From Vreelandella olivaria (lineage in GTDB: Bacteria > Pseudomonadota > Gammaproteobacteria > Pseudomonadales > Halomonadaceae), in the NCBI GenBank assembly GCA_004295565.1, contig AP019416.1:4464001-4528000 (forward strand): a DNA stretch of 64,000 bases. The letters run 5' to 3'. Positions 21,449-30,252 of this stretch are shown here, in pieces (within the stretch, counting starts at the first letter, position 1; each line of letters begins with the position of its first letter). The position numbers and the translations under genes are program-made. The notes beneath the pieces were generated by a model that saw only the letters and a list, made by a program, of their open reading frames with translations, did no database searches and was not told the origin of the DNA.

Positions 21449-23029
21449 ATGAATAACAACGACGACCCGGTTCTGTCGCCCGGACAGGACAATACTCAGA
21501 TATTGGGGTTGGACTTTCATAACCCCGTCTTTCCGCTTTCCGCTCTCGCCATCCTACTGTTTATTATCTACGCGCTGGTCTATCCAGATGCTGCTAATAC
21601 CCACTTAGGGCTTGCCAAAAACTGGTCGATTGAACACTTCGACTGGCTGTTTATGATCGCTGGCAATATTTTTGTGGTGTTTTGCCTTGTACTGATCTGC
21701 TTGCCACTCGGGCGGATTCGGCTAGGCGGCAAGGATGCAAAACCGGAATACTCGCGCACCTCATGGTTCGCCATGCTGTTTGCGGCGGGCATGGGTATCG
21801 GTTTGATGTTCTGGAGCGTTGCTGAGCCCGTAGCCTACTACACCGACTGGTATGGAACGCCCTTGAATACACCGGCGGGGACACCGGAGGGCGCCAGCGC
21901 CGCCATGGGGGCGACCATGTTCCACTGGGGACTGCACCCCTGGGCCATTTATGGCGTGGTGGCGCTCTCGCTGGCCTTCTTTTCCTATAACAAGGGCCTG
22001 CCGCTGACGCTTCGCTCCGCCTTCTACCCCATTCTGGGCGAGCGAACGCGCGGCTGGGCGGGCCATATCATCGATATTCTTGCTGTGCTGGCCACCATTT
22101 TTGGCTTGGCTACCTCACTTGGGTTTGGCGCTACCCAGGCAGCTGGCGGCCTCGCCTACCTGTTCGATGTCCCTAATACCATCGGTACCCAGCTGGCCAT
22201 TATCGTGGTGGTCACGGTCATTGCGCTGATCTCGGTATGGCGGGGTATCGACGGTGGCGTTAAGCTATTCTCGAATATCAACATGGTCATCGCGGCGGTG
22301 CTGCTGCTATTTGTGTTCGTGGCAGGGCCAACCCTGATGATTCTGACGGGGATTGGCACCACCGCGCTGGACTATGCGAGCCACCTGCTGCCGCTGTCGA
22401 ACTGGATTGGCCGCGATGATGACACCTGGTACCACGGCTGGACCGTCTTCTATTGGGCGTGGTGGATCTCCTGGTCACCGTTTGTCGGCATGTTTATCGC
22501 TCGTGTATCGCGGGGGCGCACGGTTCGTGAGTTTCTCATCGCCGTACTGCTGGTACCCACGCTGGTCACCCTGGTGTGGATGAGCGCCTTTGGCGGCACG
22601 GCGCTTTATCAGGCTGCCAACGGTGTGGGTGAACTGGCTAACGGCATTGGCGACGTTTCGCTTGCCATGTTCCATATGCTGGAGCAGCTACCCCTGACCA
22701 GTATCACCTCGACGCTGGCGATTATTCTGGTGTTGGTGTTCTTTATTACCTCGTCCGACTCCGGCTCGCTGGTCATCGACAACATCACCGCCGGTGGCAA
22801 GACCGATGCGCCCAAGAGTCAGCGGGTATTCTGGGCAACGCTTGAAGGCGTGATTGCCGGTGTGTTGCTGTATGGCGGAGGGAGCACGGCACTCAGCGCA
22901 CTGCAGGCGGGCGCGGTGGCCACGGGGCTGCCCTTTACACTGGTTCTCTTGCTGATGTGTTTCAGCCTCTACAAAGGGCTTCATAAGGAGTGGCAGCAGA
23001 TTAACGCGGTGCCTAAAATCGCTAGCTAA
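21449..23029 (+). CDS. BCCT-family betaine/carnitine/choline transporter
   Basis: Twelve-segment secondary transporter importing quaternary ammonium compounds. Family signatures are GMGIGLMFWSVAEP in the third membrane segment and the tryptophan-rich FYWAWWISWSPFVGMFIARVSRGRT segment near residue 340, which lines the trimethylammonium site in BetP. At 526 residues, without long charged terminal extensions, it resembles uptake rather than osmosensing members. The frame is intact. It is divergent from fdhA and lies inside the betaine locus, so import of glycine betaine or dimethylglycine as a nutrient is likely. The exact substrate is not readable from sequence. Confidence 0.9.
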   Translation: MNNNDDPVLSPGQDNTQILGLDFHNPVFPLSALAILLFIIYALVYPDAANTHLGLAKNWSIEHFDWLFMIAGNIFVVFCLVLICLPLGRIRLGGKDAKPEYSRTSWFAMLFAAGMGIGLMFWSVAEPVAYYTDWYGTPLNTPAGTPEGASAAMGATMFHWGLHPWAIYGVVALSLAFFSYNKGLPLTLRSAFYPILGERTRGWAGHIIDILAVLATIFGLATSLGFGATQAAGGLAYLFDVPNTIGTQLAIIVVVTVIALISVWRGIDGGVKLFSNINMVIAAVLLLFVFVAGPTLMILTGIGTTALDYASHLLPLSNWIGRDDDTWYHGWTVFYWAWWISWSPFVGMFIARVSRGRTVREFLIAVLLVPTLVTLVWMSAFGGTALYQAANGVGELANGIGDVSLAMFHMLEQLPLTSITSTLAIILVLVFFITSSDSGSLVIDNITAGGKTDAPKSQRVFWATLEGVIAGVLLYGGGSTALSALQAGAVATGLPFTLVLLLMCFSLYKGLHKEWQQINAVPKIAS

Positions 23030-23054
23030 TCAAATCAACCATCTGTTGCTTTCG

Positions 23055-23082
23055 GGGGCGCCAATGCCATGGCGCCCCTTTT
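23055..23082 (+). terminator. Terminator of the BCCT gene
   Basis: The stem GGGGCGCCA / TGGCGCCCC (23055-23063 and 23070-23078) is followed by TTTT, 26 nt after the BCCT stop. Confidence 0.88.
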
Positions 23083-23196
23083 GGTTTACGGATATGGTGT
23101 CGTGATTTCGGTACTGTGTGCCGCTAATGGCAATGAGAAGGCAGGTAAAGCGCTGCACCATAGCTAAACAACGTCAACAACTTCACGGCTATTTCA

Positions 23197-24944
23197 ATGA
23201 TCTACACCATCGCAATACTGCTGAGTCTGGTCGGCTATTTTGTCATCGGCCATCTGGCCGGGCGGCGCGTCAAGGGGCTGGATGACTATCTGGTCGCCGG
23301 TCGCAATGCGCCCACCTTCTTTATTCTGGGCACGCTGGTGGCCAGCTACTTAAGCACCAGCGCCTTTCTCGGCGAGACGGGTTTTGCCTATCAGGGCTAT
23401 CCGTTTGTCATGTTGATCTTTGCGGCGGTGAGCACCTCGGGCTGCCTGCTGGGCGCGCTGGTGTTCGGCCGCTATCTGCGCCGCAGCGGGGCGCGCACCG
23501 TGCCGGAGTTTTTCGGCAAACGCTTTGCCTCGCGTCGGGTGCAGGCCATTGCCGGGCTCACCACGATCATCGGTCTGGGCGCTTACCTGCTGGGTGTCAT
23601 GCAGGGTGCGGGCATCATGTTTTCGGAATTGACCGGGATGCCCTACTGGGTGGGCCTGGTACTGGTATGGGCGACCTACACTGGCTTTATCCTCTACTCC
23701 GGCTCACCGGGGGTCATGCTGACCGATACCATCATGTTCGTGATCTTCTCGCTGGCCGCAGTGGGTGGCTCGCTGTATGTCATTCAGGACTTAGGCGGTT
23801 GGAGCGGGGTCGTCGAAGGGCTGCTGATCCAGAAGGACAAGCCCGGCATCGCGCTGTGGCATGGGGTGATCGAAGGGCCGGAGGCCAGCTTCTCCTCCCC
23901 GGCGAGGCGCTGATCTGGGGTCTGACGCTGGGCCTGGTCTGGGCGGCGGTACTGGCGGCGAGCCCCTGGCAGTCCAGCCGCTACCTGATGGCCCGCAACG
24001 AGCACGTGGTAATGCGCTCGGCCATGTTGACCGCCGTGGCACTTGCCGTTTTCTACGCTCTAATGATGATGACTGGCGCGGCAATCAACCTTTATGACCC
24101 GCAGCTCGACCCTGAACGCTCCATGATATGGGTGGCCCTCAACGTGCTGCCTACCTGGCTTGGGGTGGTCATTCTGACCGGGGTGTTCGCTGCCGGGCTC
24201 TCGTCCTGCTCGACGTTTCTGTCGATCATTGGCTTTAGCCTCTCCAACGATATCCTGCCCGCCTCAACCGACGAGAAATCGGCCATGCGCAAAAGCCGTA
24301 TGGCGGTGCTCGGCGCGGGCCTGATAGCACTGCTGCTCGCGCTATTCCAACCGCCGGCAGTGATGTCGGTGGTGTGGTTTGCTGCCACCCTGTTTGCCTC
24401 CTCCTGGGGCCCGGTGGCGTTGATGAGCATCTGGAGTCGCAGGATCACCGCCGCAGGCGCGAGCTGGGGCTTGGCCGTAGGCTTTGTCGGCAATGTCGCT
24501 ATCTCGTTGATGGTGCAGGCCGAGTGGCTCAGCCTGCCGGTTTATCTGCATCCGGTGCTGCTGAGTACGCTGATGGCGCTGGTGGCGATTACGCTGGCGT
24601 CAAAAATGACGCGTGTAAGTCAGGCAGAGACAGCGTACCGGGATTTCCTGCATGAGTTTGATAGCGGCGCGGTAAGCGGTTGGGTATCGGGCACCCGTTG
24701 GATCGCGATATGCACCATGCTCTCTGGGGCCGCCATCGGGCTGTTTTTGTGGCAGCAGTACGCGGCGACGTTAGCCGGATTTGCCGAGCGCTTCGCGCTC
24801 TCATCCGGCGCGGTTCAAGGAGCTTACCTGCTGGCGATAGGTTGCGGCAGCATGCTGTTTATCGCCGGGGCCGTAGGCTACTGGCTGGTTCGCCCTGATC
24901 AGAAAGCCGCCGCGACGCGCACTTTTATGGCGGATAATCGTTAA
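23197..24944 (+). CDS. Sodium:solute symporter family protein (one frameshift)
   Basis: SSS-family Na+-coupled importer with about 13 hydrophobic segments. The start MIYTIAILLSLVGYFVIGHLAGRR and VAGRNAPTFFILGTLVASYLSTSAFLGETG match the first two segments of the family. The C-terminal half carries GVFAAGLSSCSTFLSIIGFSLSNDI, the region lining the sodium site. Five Cs are needed at 23897-23900 where four are present, joining EASFSS to PGEALIWGLTLG. The corrected length is 582 residues. A terminator on each side suggests it is transcribed alone. The substrate is unknown; proline, sarcosine or another betaine product would fit the context. Confidence 0.85.
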
Positions 24945-24999
24945 GCGCCGAGACCCAACCCGAGTGGGCCAACGACCATTGGCCTGCTACTAATTTCTC

Positions 25000-25033
25000 A
25001 ACCGCTCGCCTACCCGGCGGGCGGTTAGTTTTT
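25000..25033 (+). terminator. Terminator of the SSS transporter gene
   Basis: An inverted repeat beginning AACCGC (25000) and ending GCGGTT (25026) with inner GCC/GGC pairing is followed by AG and TTTTT (25029-25033). It sits between the SSS stop and the next ribosome site. Confidence 0.85.
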
Positions 25034-25053
25034 GCTGACCAGGAGACAGGATC

Positions 25054-25941
25054 ATGCAGCTAAGTTCGTACCAGCGCGGCCTGCTTATCGTGATACTCGG
25101 TGTGGTATGCCTCAGCTTCGACGGTCTGTTGATACGCTTGTCCGATACCGACGGCTGGACCATCGTATTCTGGCGCGGAATATTAATGTTCTGCGTGCTC
25201 GGAGTGCTGTGTAGTGTTGGTAAGCGAGCGGCGACGCTGAGGAGCAACCCCTTGTCCTCGCTAGCCTCCGCCATACTGCTGGGTCTGATCTCCAGTCTTT
25301 TTGTGCTGGCGGTCATGAACGCCAACGTGGCCAACGTGGTGGTGATCCTGAGTACCGCGCCGCTGTTTGCTGCGCTGTTTTCAAGGATTTTCCTGGGTGA
25401 AAAAGTCGCGCTGCGAACGCTGGTGGCCATTGCCATCTGCATGTTGGGCATGGGCCTGGTGTTCATGGGCGAAGGGGCCATGGGAATGCTGGTAGGCAAC
25501 CTCTATGCCTTGGCGGCCGCGGCAGCTATCGGCGGTAACCTGACCCTACTGCGTCGCTATCCAGCGATTGACCCTATGACGGTGGTTGCCGGTGGTGGGC
25601 TGCTCTCTGCGGCGGTTGCCCTGCCCATGGCCTCGCCGCTGGATCTGGATGCCCAGCGCTATGGCGTACTGGCACTAATGGGGCTGGTGCAGATGCCCTT
25701 GGCCACGGTGCTGATCAACAGCGCCACCCGCTATCTGTCGTCAACGGAAGTGGCGCTGTTTTATCTGGTCGAAACCGCGCTGGGCACGCTGTGGGTGTGG
25801 TGGTTATTAGGTGAGACACCCACGACCTCGACGCTGCTCGGTGGTGGTGTGGTTATCCTGGTGCTGGTAGTGCATGCCTGGATAGGCTTGCGTCTGGAGA
25901 GACAGCGCCTTCAGCTTTATCCGGGTTTGGTTGGCAAATAA
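25054..25941 (+). CDS. EamA-family (DMT superfamily) membrane transporter
   Basis: A 295-residue integral membrane protein with ten hydrophobic segments in two EamA repeats. The first begins RGLLIVILGVVCLSFDGLLIRL, the second begins near residue 150 (GNLYALAAAAAIGGNLTLL). These carriers usually move amino acids or other small metabolites, often outwards. The start has AGGAGACAGGATC directly upstream and the frame is intact. It is bounded by terminators and shares no operon. Nothing in the sequence tells the substrate; its place among betaine genes may be incidental. Confidence 0.85.
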   Translation: MQLSSYQRGLLIVILGVVCLSFDGLLIRLSDTDGWTIVFWRGILMFCVLGVLCSVGKRAATLRSNPLSSLASAILLGLISSLFVLAVMNANVANVVVILSTAPLFAALFSRIFLGEKVALRTLVAIAICMLGMGLVFMGEGAMGMLVGNLYALAAAAAIGGNLTLLRRYPAIDPMTVVAGGGLLSAAVALPMASPLDLDAQRYGVLALMGLVQMPLATVLINSATRYLSSTEVALFYLVETALGTLWVWWLLGETPTTSTLLGGGVVILVLVVHAWIGLRLERQRLQLYPGLVGK

Positions 25942-25960
25942 TCAATGCGTCGTGCCATCA

Positions 25961-25991
25961 CCCAACAAAAAGCCCGCAGGGAAGCGGGCTT
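25961..25991 (-). terminator. Terminator at the end of the dgc-etf operon
   Basis: The stem AAGCCCGC / GCGGGCTT (25970-25977 and 25984-25991) is followed on the minus strand by TTTTTGTTGGG, 28 nt past the etfB stop. It may also act weakly on plus-strand transcripts from the EamA gene. Confidence 0.82.
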
Positions 25992-26018
25992 GAACGATGG
26001 TTAGAGGCGTGATGCGTT

Positions 26019-26836
26019 TCAGCGCAGCACTTCTTCCTCCTTGAGCAACTTGTAGATCGCCTCGGCGCCCTGCTCGGGGGTCACATCGGTGAGCACCTGC
26101 CCGCCTTGCCCTCGGACTTGGCCGCTGCCGCCTTGAAGCGATCCCGAGCCGAGGCAGCTTTAACGATTTTCAGACGCTTAGGCCGTTTACGCGCGGGGGC
26201 AAGTTGCCACTGGGCCAGCTCGCTGTCGGCTTCAGGGGTCGTCGGCGTGACCGCAAAGGTGGCGCGACGCGCCGGGCCGAAGGCGCTTTGACGCGCCGCC
26301 GGCGCTGCTTCATCCACGCTGATGATCGCGGGCAGACGCACCTTGAGACGGCGACGCTGGCCCCGTGGCAACGCCTGAAGTAGCGTTACCACACCATTTT
26401 CCACCTTTTCTATCGATGCCAAGCTATTCACCAATGGCCAGCCGAGATGTTCTGCCAATGCATAGGGCAAAAGCCCAGAGCCTTCACCGCGCTCTGCCCG
26501 GGCACCGGTGATCACTAGCTGAGGCGAGGTAGCGGCCAAGTGCTCCACCAGGGACAAAATGGCATCGCTGCCCGCGGGCTGTTCGAGCAAGGTCATGGAT
26601 TCAAGCCCCATGCCCAGGTAGCCGCGTAGCGCCGTTTCGCTGTCATCCGCCTGGGGGCCCGCATGCAGTACGCTAATCCGAGTGCCCGGCAGTTCGGCCT
26701 CCATGGCCAGCGCTAGCTCCAGGCCCCGGGCATCCTGTTCGGCGCGCCGCGCGCGTCCGGTTGTCGGGTGACGGCCGATGGAGACCAGCACTGCCACGTC
26801 GATTCCCTGCTGTTGTTGCTGTCGATCAGGCTGCAT
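26019..26836 (-). CDS. etfB: Electron transfer flavoprotein beta-type subunit (one frameshift)
   Basis: Beta-type subunit of the dedicated electron-transfer flavoprotein that accepts electrons during dimethylglycine oxidation. It has the EtfB order: VAVLVSIGRHP, LVITGARAERGEGSGLLPYALAEHLGWP (nucleotide-binding region) and RLPAIISVDEAAPAARQSAF. A missing G at 26104-26105 truncates the ORF; restored, the C-terminus reads EGKGGQVLTDVTPEQ and ends EEEVLR. The corrected length is 272 residues. The start overlaps the etfA end by 11 nt. Pseudomonas aeruginosa has the same order after dgcB (PA5400-PA5401). The N-terminal run of five glutamines is unusual but the ATG fits the overlap. Confidence 0.85.
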
Positions 26837-28105
26837 CGCGCTGACCTCCCCGCTGCTGTTCCACCATGGCCACTAACGCGGCCAGAATTTGCGTGCTGTC
26901 GCCAATCACCGCCAGGTCGGCGCGCTTGATGATGTCGCACCCCGGATCAAGATTGATCGCCACCACCTTGTCGCAGCGCTGAATGCCCTGCAGGTGCTGG
27001 ATAGCGCCTGAAATACCCACCGCCATATAGACTCGGGCAGTTACCCAGGTGCCCGTCGCGCCCACCTGACGATCGCGGGCCATAAAGCCGTCGTCCACCG
27101 CGACACGGGACGCCCCTTCGGTAGCGCCGAGGACTTTCGCGGCATGGTGGAAGGCATCCCACTCTTTAACACCGTTGCCGCCGGAGAGGATGAACTCAGC
27201 CTCAGCCAGCGCCACGCCGGCGGGATCCACGGCCACTTGGCCCAAATCGTCGATCCGCGATAGCGTGGAAGGTATCGACGCCGCCAGGCTCAGATGCTCC
27301 GCCGCGTGGCGCGTCTCGTCCACCGGCTCGGCGCACTCGGCCAGCGCCAGGGCAACCCGCGGCAGCGGGCGCTGAATATCCAGACTTCCGGCGCCGCCAC
27401 GAGCCGTACAGCGCCAACCCAGTGGAGACTCGTGATCAGCTTCGATCTGCCACACCCCGTGGCAGCGCGTTCGCCCAAGCGCAAGGACAGACGCCGCCCC
27501 AGATCGGCACCGCCCAGGGGTGAGTCAGGCAGCAGCCAGAAGCGCGGCGTCATCTCCCGCTCGACCGCGCTTAAAGCCGCCAGGCGCGCTTCTGGCGCAA
27601 ACCCTGCGTAAAACTCATCATCAAGATGCACGACGCGATCGATCCCGGCTTCGCCCAGCGCCTCTTCCTTATGCTCACCAAACAGGATCGCCACCACGGC
27701 ACCGGGCTGCTCGGCGTCGGCATCCGCCAGGCGCCGGGCCAAGCCCAGCAGATCCTTGTCATGGCCGGAGAGTCGCCCACCGGTCAGGTCAGGCACCACG
27801 GCTACCAGGAAGGCGGGCTGGTCAATGGTCACCGTGCGGCGGCTATCCCGGGCCGCCGTCGTTGCCGCGGTGGACTGCCCTCCTTGCTGGAGGCCACTGC
27901 GGTCGATCCGTTTGACGCCATTGGGGCCGATAAAGCCGATGGCACGAGGGTTCTTGCGCACCACGCCGTTGGGGCCCAGCCATTCGCTAACCGCTCCGCC
28001 GCCCGTGTTTCCACCAAGAGCCGCAACCACGCTGGCGTACTCGGGGTGCAGACGATTGCGGGCGATCCACTCGCGACGCGGATCGCGACGTATAATCTCG
28101 CTCAT
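26826..28105 (-). CDS. etfA: Electron transfer flavoprotein alpha-type subunit (one frameshift)
   Basis: Alpha-type subunit partner of EtfB, 426 residues after correction, longer than housekeeping EtfA because of an N-terminal region of about 100 residues (SEIIRRDPRREWIARNRLHP). The FAD-binding C-terminal domain is clear: ILSGGNGVKEWDAFHHAAKVLGATEGASR, VGATGTWVTARVYMAVGISGAIQHLQGI and NLDPGCDIIKRADLAVIGD. One G is missing at 27455-27458; restoring it joins ERAATG to VWQIEADHESPLG. The start overlaps the dgcB stop region by 4 nt (ATGA). The subunit pair probably shuttles electrons from DgcA/DgcB flavin to the respiratory chain. Confidence 0.87.
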
Positions 28106-30113
28106 ACGGTCACCTCTTCAGCCGTCGTCGTTGCAGCAGGCCGGCGGGGCCCATCAGACGCATCACCCGCGGGACGCTCTACCAGGGCATCGGCCACCAG
28201 CTCGGCGATATCGCGCACCTCGGCGCTGGCATCCACCACCCCTTCCAGCATGGCGGTACATTGAGGGCAGCCCACTGCGACCAGTTCGGCGCCGCTCTCT
28301 TTGACGTCATTCATGCGCATGTCGGGAATCCGCTGCTTGCCGGGAATATCGGTAATCGGTGCCCCGCCACCGCCGCCGCAGCAGCGCGAGCGGTAGCCAG
28401 AGCGTTCCATCTCCTTAACCTCGATACCCAGCGCCTTAAGCACGTTGCGCGGAGCCTCGTATTCACCGTTATAGCGCCCCAGGTAACACGGGTCGTGATA
28501 GGTGACGCTGCCGCCTTTCCAGGGGGCAAAGGTCAATCGACCAGCCTCAAACAGTTCGGCGATAAAGGTGCTGTGGTGACGCACCTCATAATGCCCCCCT
28601 AGTTCACCGTACTCATTGCCCAGCACATGAAAGCTGTGGGGATCGCAGGTAACAATCTGCAAGAAGCGATACTTGGCCAGGGTAGCAATATTGCGCTTCG
28701 CCAGGGACTGGAACGTCGCTTCATCACCCAGACGCCGCGCCACATCGCCGCTATCACGCTCTTCAGCACCCAATACCGCGAAATCGACTTCAGCGGCGCG
28801 CAGCACTTTGACCAGTGCGCGCAAGGTGCGCTGGTTGCGCATATCAAAGGCGCCATCCCCCAGCCACAACAGCACATCGACCTGCCTAAGATCTGCCATG
28901 AGCGGCAGGTTAAGATCCGCCGCCCAGTTGAGCCGCGAGCCAGGGTCGAAACCGCCGGGATTATCGGTGGCGATCAGATTATCGAGCACTTCGGCGCCTT
29001 TGTTGGGCGTTTTACCGCGCTCCAGTGTCAGGTGGCGGCGCATATCGACAATCGCATCCACATGTTCGATCATCATCGGACACTCTTCCACACAGGCGCG
29101 GCAGGTCGTACACGACCAAAGCGTATCGGCGTCGACCAACGCTTTTCCTTCCAGCGCCACGATGGGCCCATGGGGCGAGCCAGCGTGTTCACCTACCGGC
29201 TTGCCAGGGTAAGGGGAACCGGCATAGGCGGCATCGCTGCCCCCGGCCATACCCACCACCATGTCCTGGATCAGCTTCTTGGGGTTGAGCGGCTGACCGG
29301 CGGCAAATGCCGGGCACACCGCTTCGCAGCGACCGCACTGCACGCAGGCATCGAAGCCCAGCAACTGGTTCCAGGTAAAGTCGGCAGGCTTTTCCACGCC
29401 CAGAGGCGCCGCTTCATCCTCAAGGTTGAGCGCTTTGAGGCCCGTTGAGCGGCCAGCGCCGCCTTTCTTGGTGGAAAAGCGTTCGGCGCGACGATGAAAG
29501 GCCAGGTGCAAGGCACCGGCGAAGGCGTGCTTCATGGGCCCGCCCCAGGTCATGCCGAAGAACATTTCACCCAGACCCCAGGCCACGACGCCCGCTAATA
29601 CCAGCGCCAAAAGCCAGCTACCACTGCCTTCAAGCAGGCCTTCGGGCAGCAGGCCCACCGTGGGCAGGGTGATCAGGAAGACACCTAGCGAAAACGCCAT
29701 CAAACTCTTCGGTAGGCGCATCCACGGCCCCTTGGAAAGCCGAGCAGGCGGATTAATGCGTCGGCGCGCCACGAAGAGGCTGCCGACGAACATGGAGGTA
29801 CTGGCTAGCAGTAACAATCCGCCTAGCAGGGGTTCGCGATGCCAAGGCCATGCACCAAAATCATCAGCACGGCGGCAGCCACGAAGCCACCGGCGGTGGC
29901 CACGTGGGTGTTGGAGATCATTTTGTCGCGCCCCACCACATGGTGCAGATCCACCAAATAGCGGCGCGGCATGGCTGCCAACCCCTGCAGCAAGTTAACT
30001 CGCGAGGGGCGCCCCTGGCGCCACAGGCGCATACGCCGCACGGCGCCGATGACTGCCAGGGCCAGGGCAGTAAAAATCAGTATCGGCAAGAGCGTTTCGA
30101 GCATGGTACTCAC
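28102..30113 (-). CDS. dgcB: Dimethylglycine demethylation Fe-S subunit (one frameshift)
   Basis: Membrane-linked Fe-S partner of DgcA. The first 100 residues contain hydrophobic helices (PILIFTALALAVIGAV, ATAGGFVAAAVLMILVHGLGI), followed by further helices to about residue 180. Two 4Fe-4S motifs (CVQCGRCEAVCPAF and CTTCRACVEECPM) and the heterodisulfide-reductase-type Cys-rich domains (YHDPCYLGRYNGEYEAPRN, RCCGGGGGAP) follow. A missing C at 29829-29832 splits the gene after HGLGIANP; the repaired protein has 670 residues. It lies between dgcA and etfA, as in Pseudomonas. A 99-bp palindromic repeat separates it from dgcA. Confidence 0.9.
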
Positions 30114-30137
30114 CTCATCTTTCGCGGCGGGGCTGCT

Positions 30138-30236
30138 CCGGCGGCAGACCTCCGCGAGGGCGCTATGAACCCATCCCTGGGCGCTACTTTTGATGTCCCT
30201 GTCAAAAGACCCTCGCTACGGTCTACCCCCGGCGCC
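30138..30236 (-). repeat. Palindromic intergenic repeat, copy A
   Basis: About 99 bp with inverted termini (CCGGCGGCAGACC at 30138-30150 against GGTCTACCCCCGG at the other end) and an inner stem CTTTTGA/TCAAAAG. It matches copy B (32967-33073) in opposite orientation over nearly its full length, including the core GTAGCG and TTCATAGCGCCC against TTCACAGCGCCC. It occupies the dgcA-dgcB gap. Confidence 0.75.
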
Positions 30237-30252
30237 CCGGCTCTCGCTCAGG

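Noticed and set aside
23667-23910. Possible separate gene starting at 23667 before the second half of the SSS transporter
   Set aside because: It is the out-of-frame 5' extension of the second half; one missing C at 23897-23900 makes a single transporter gene.
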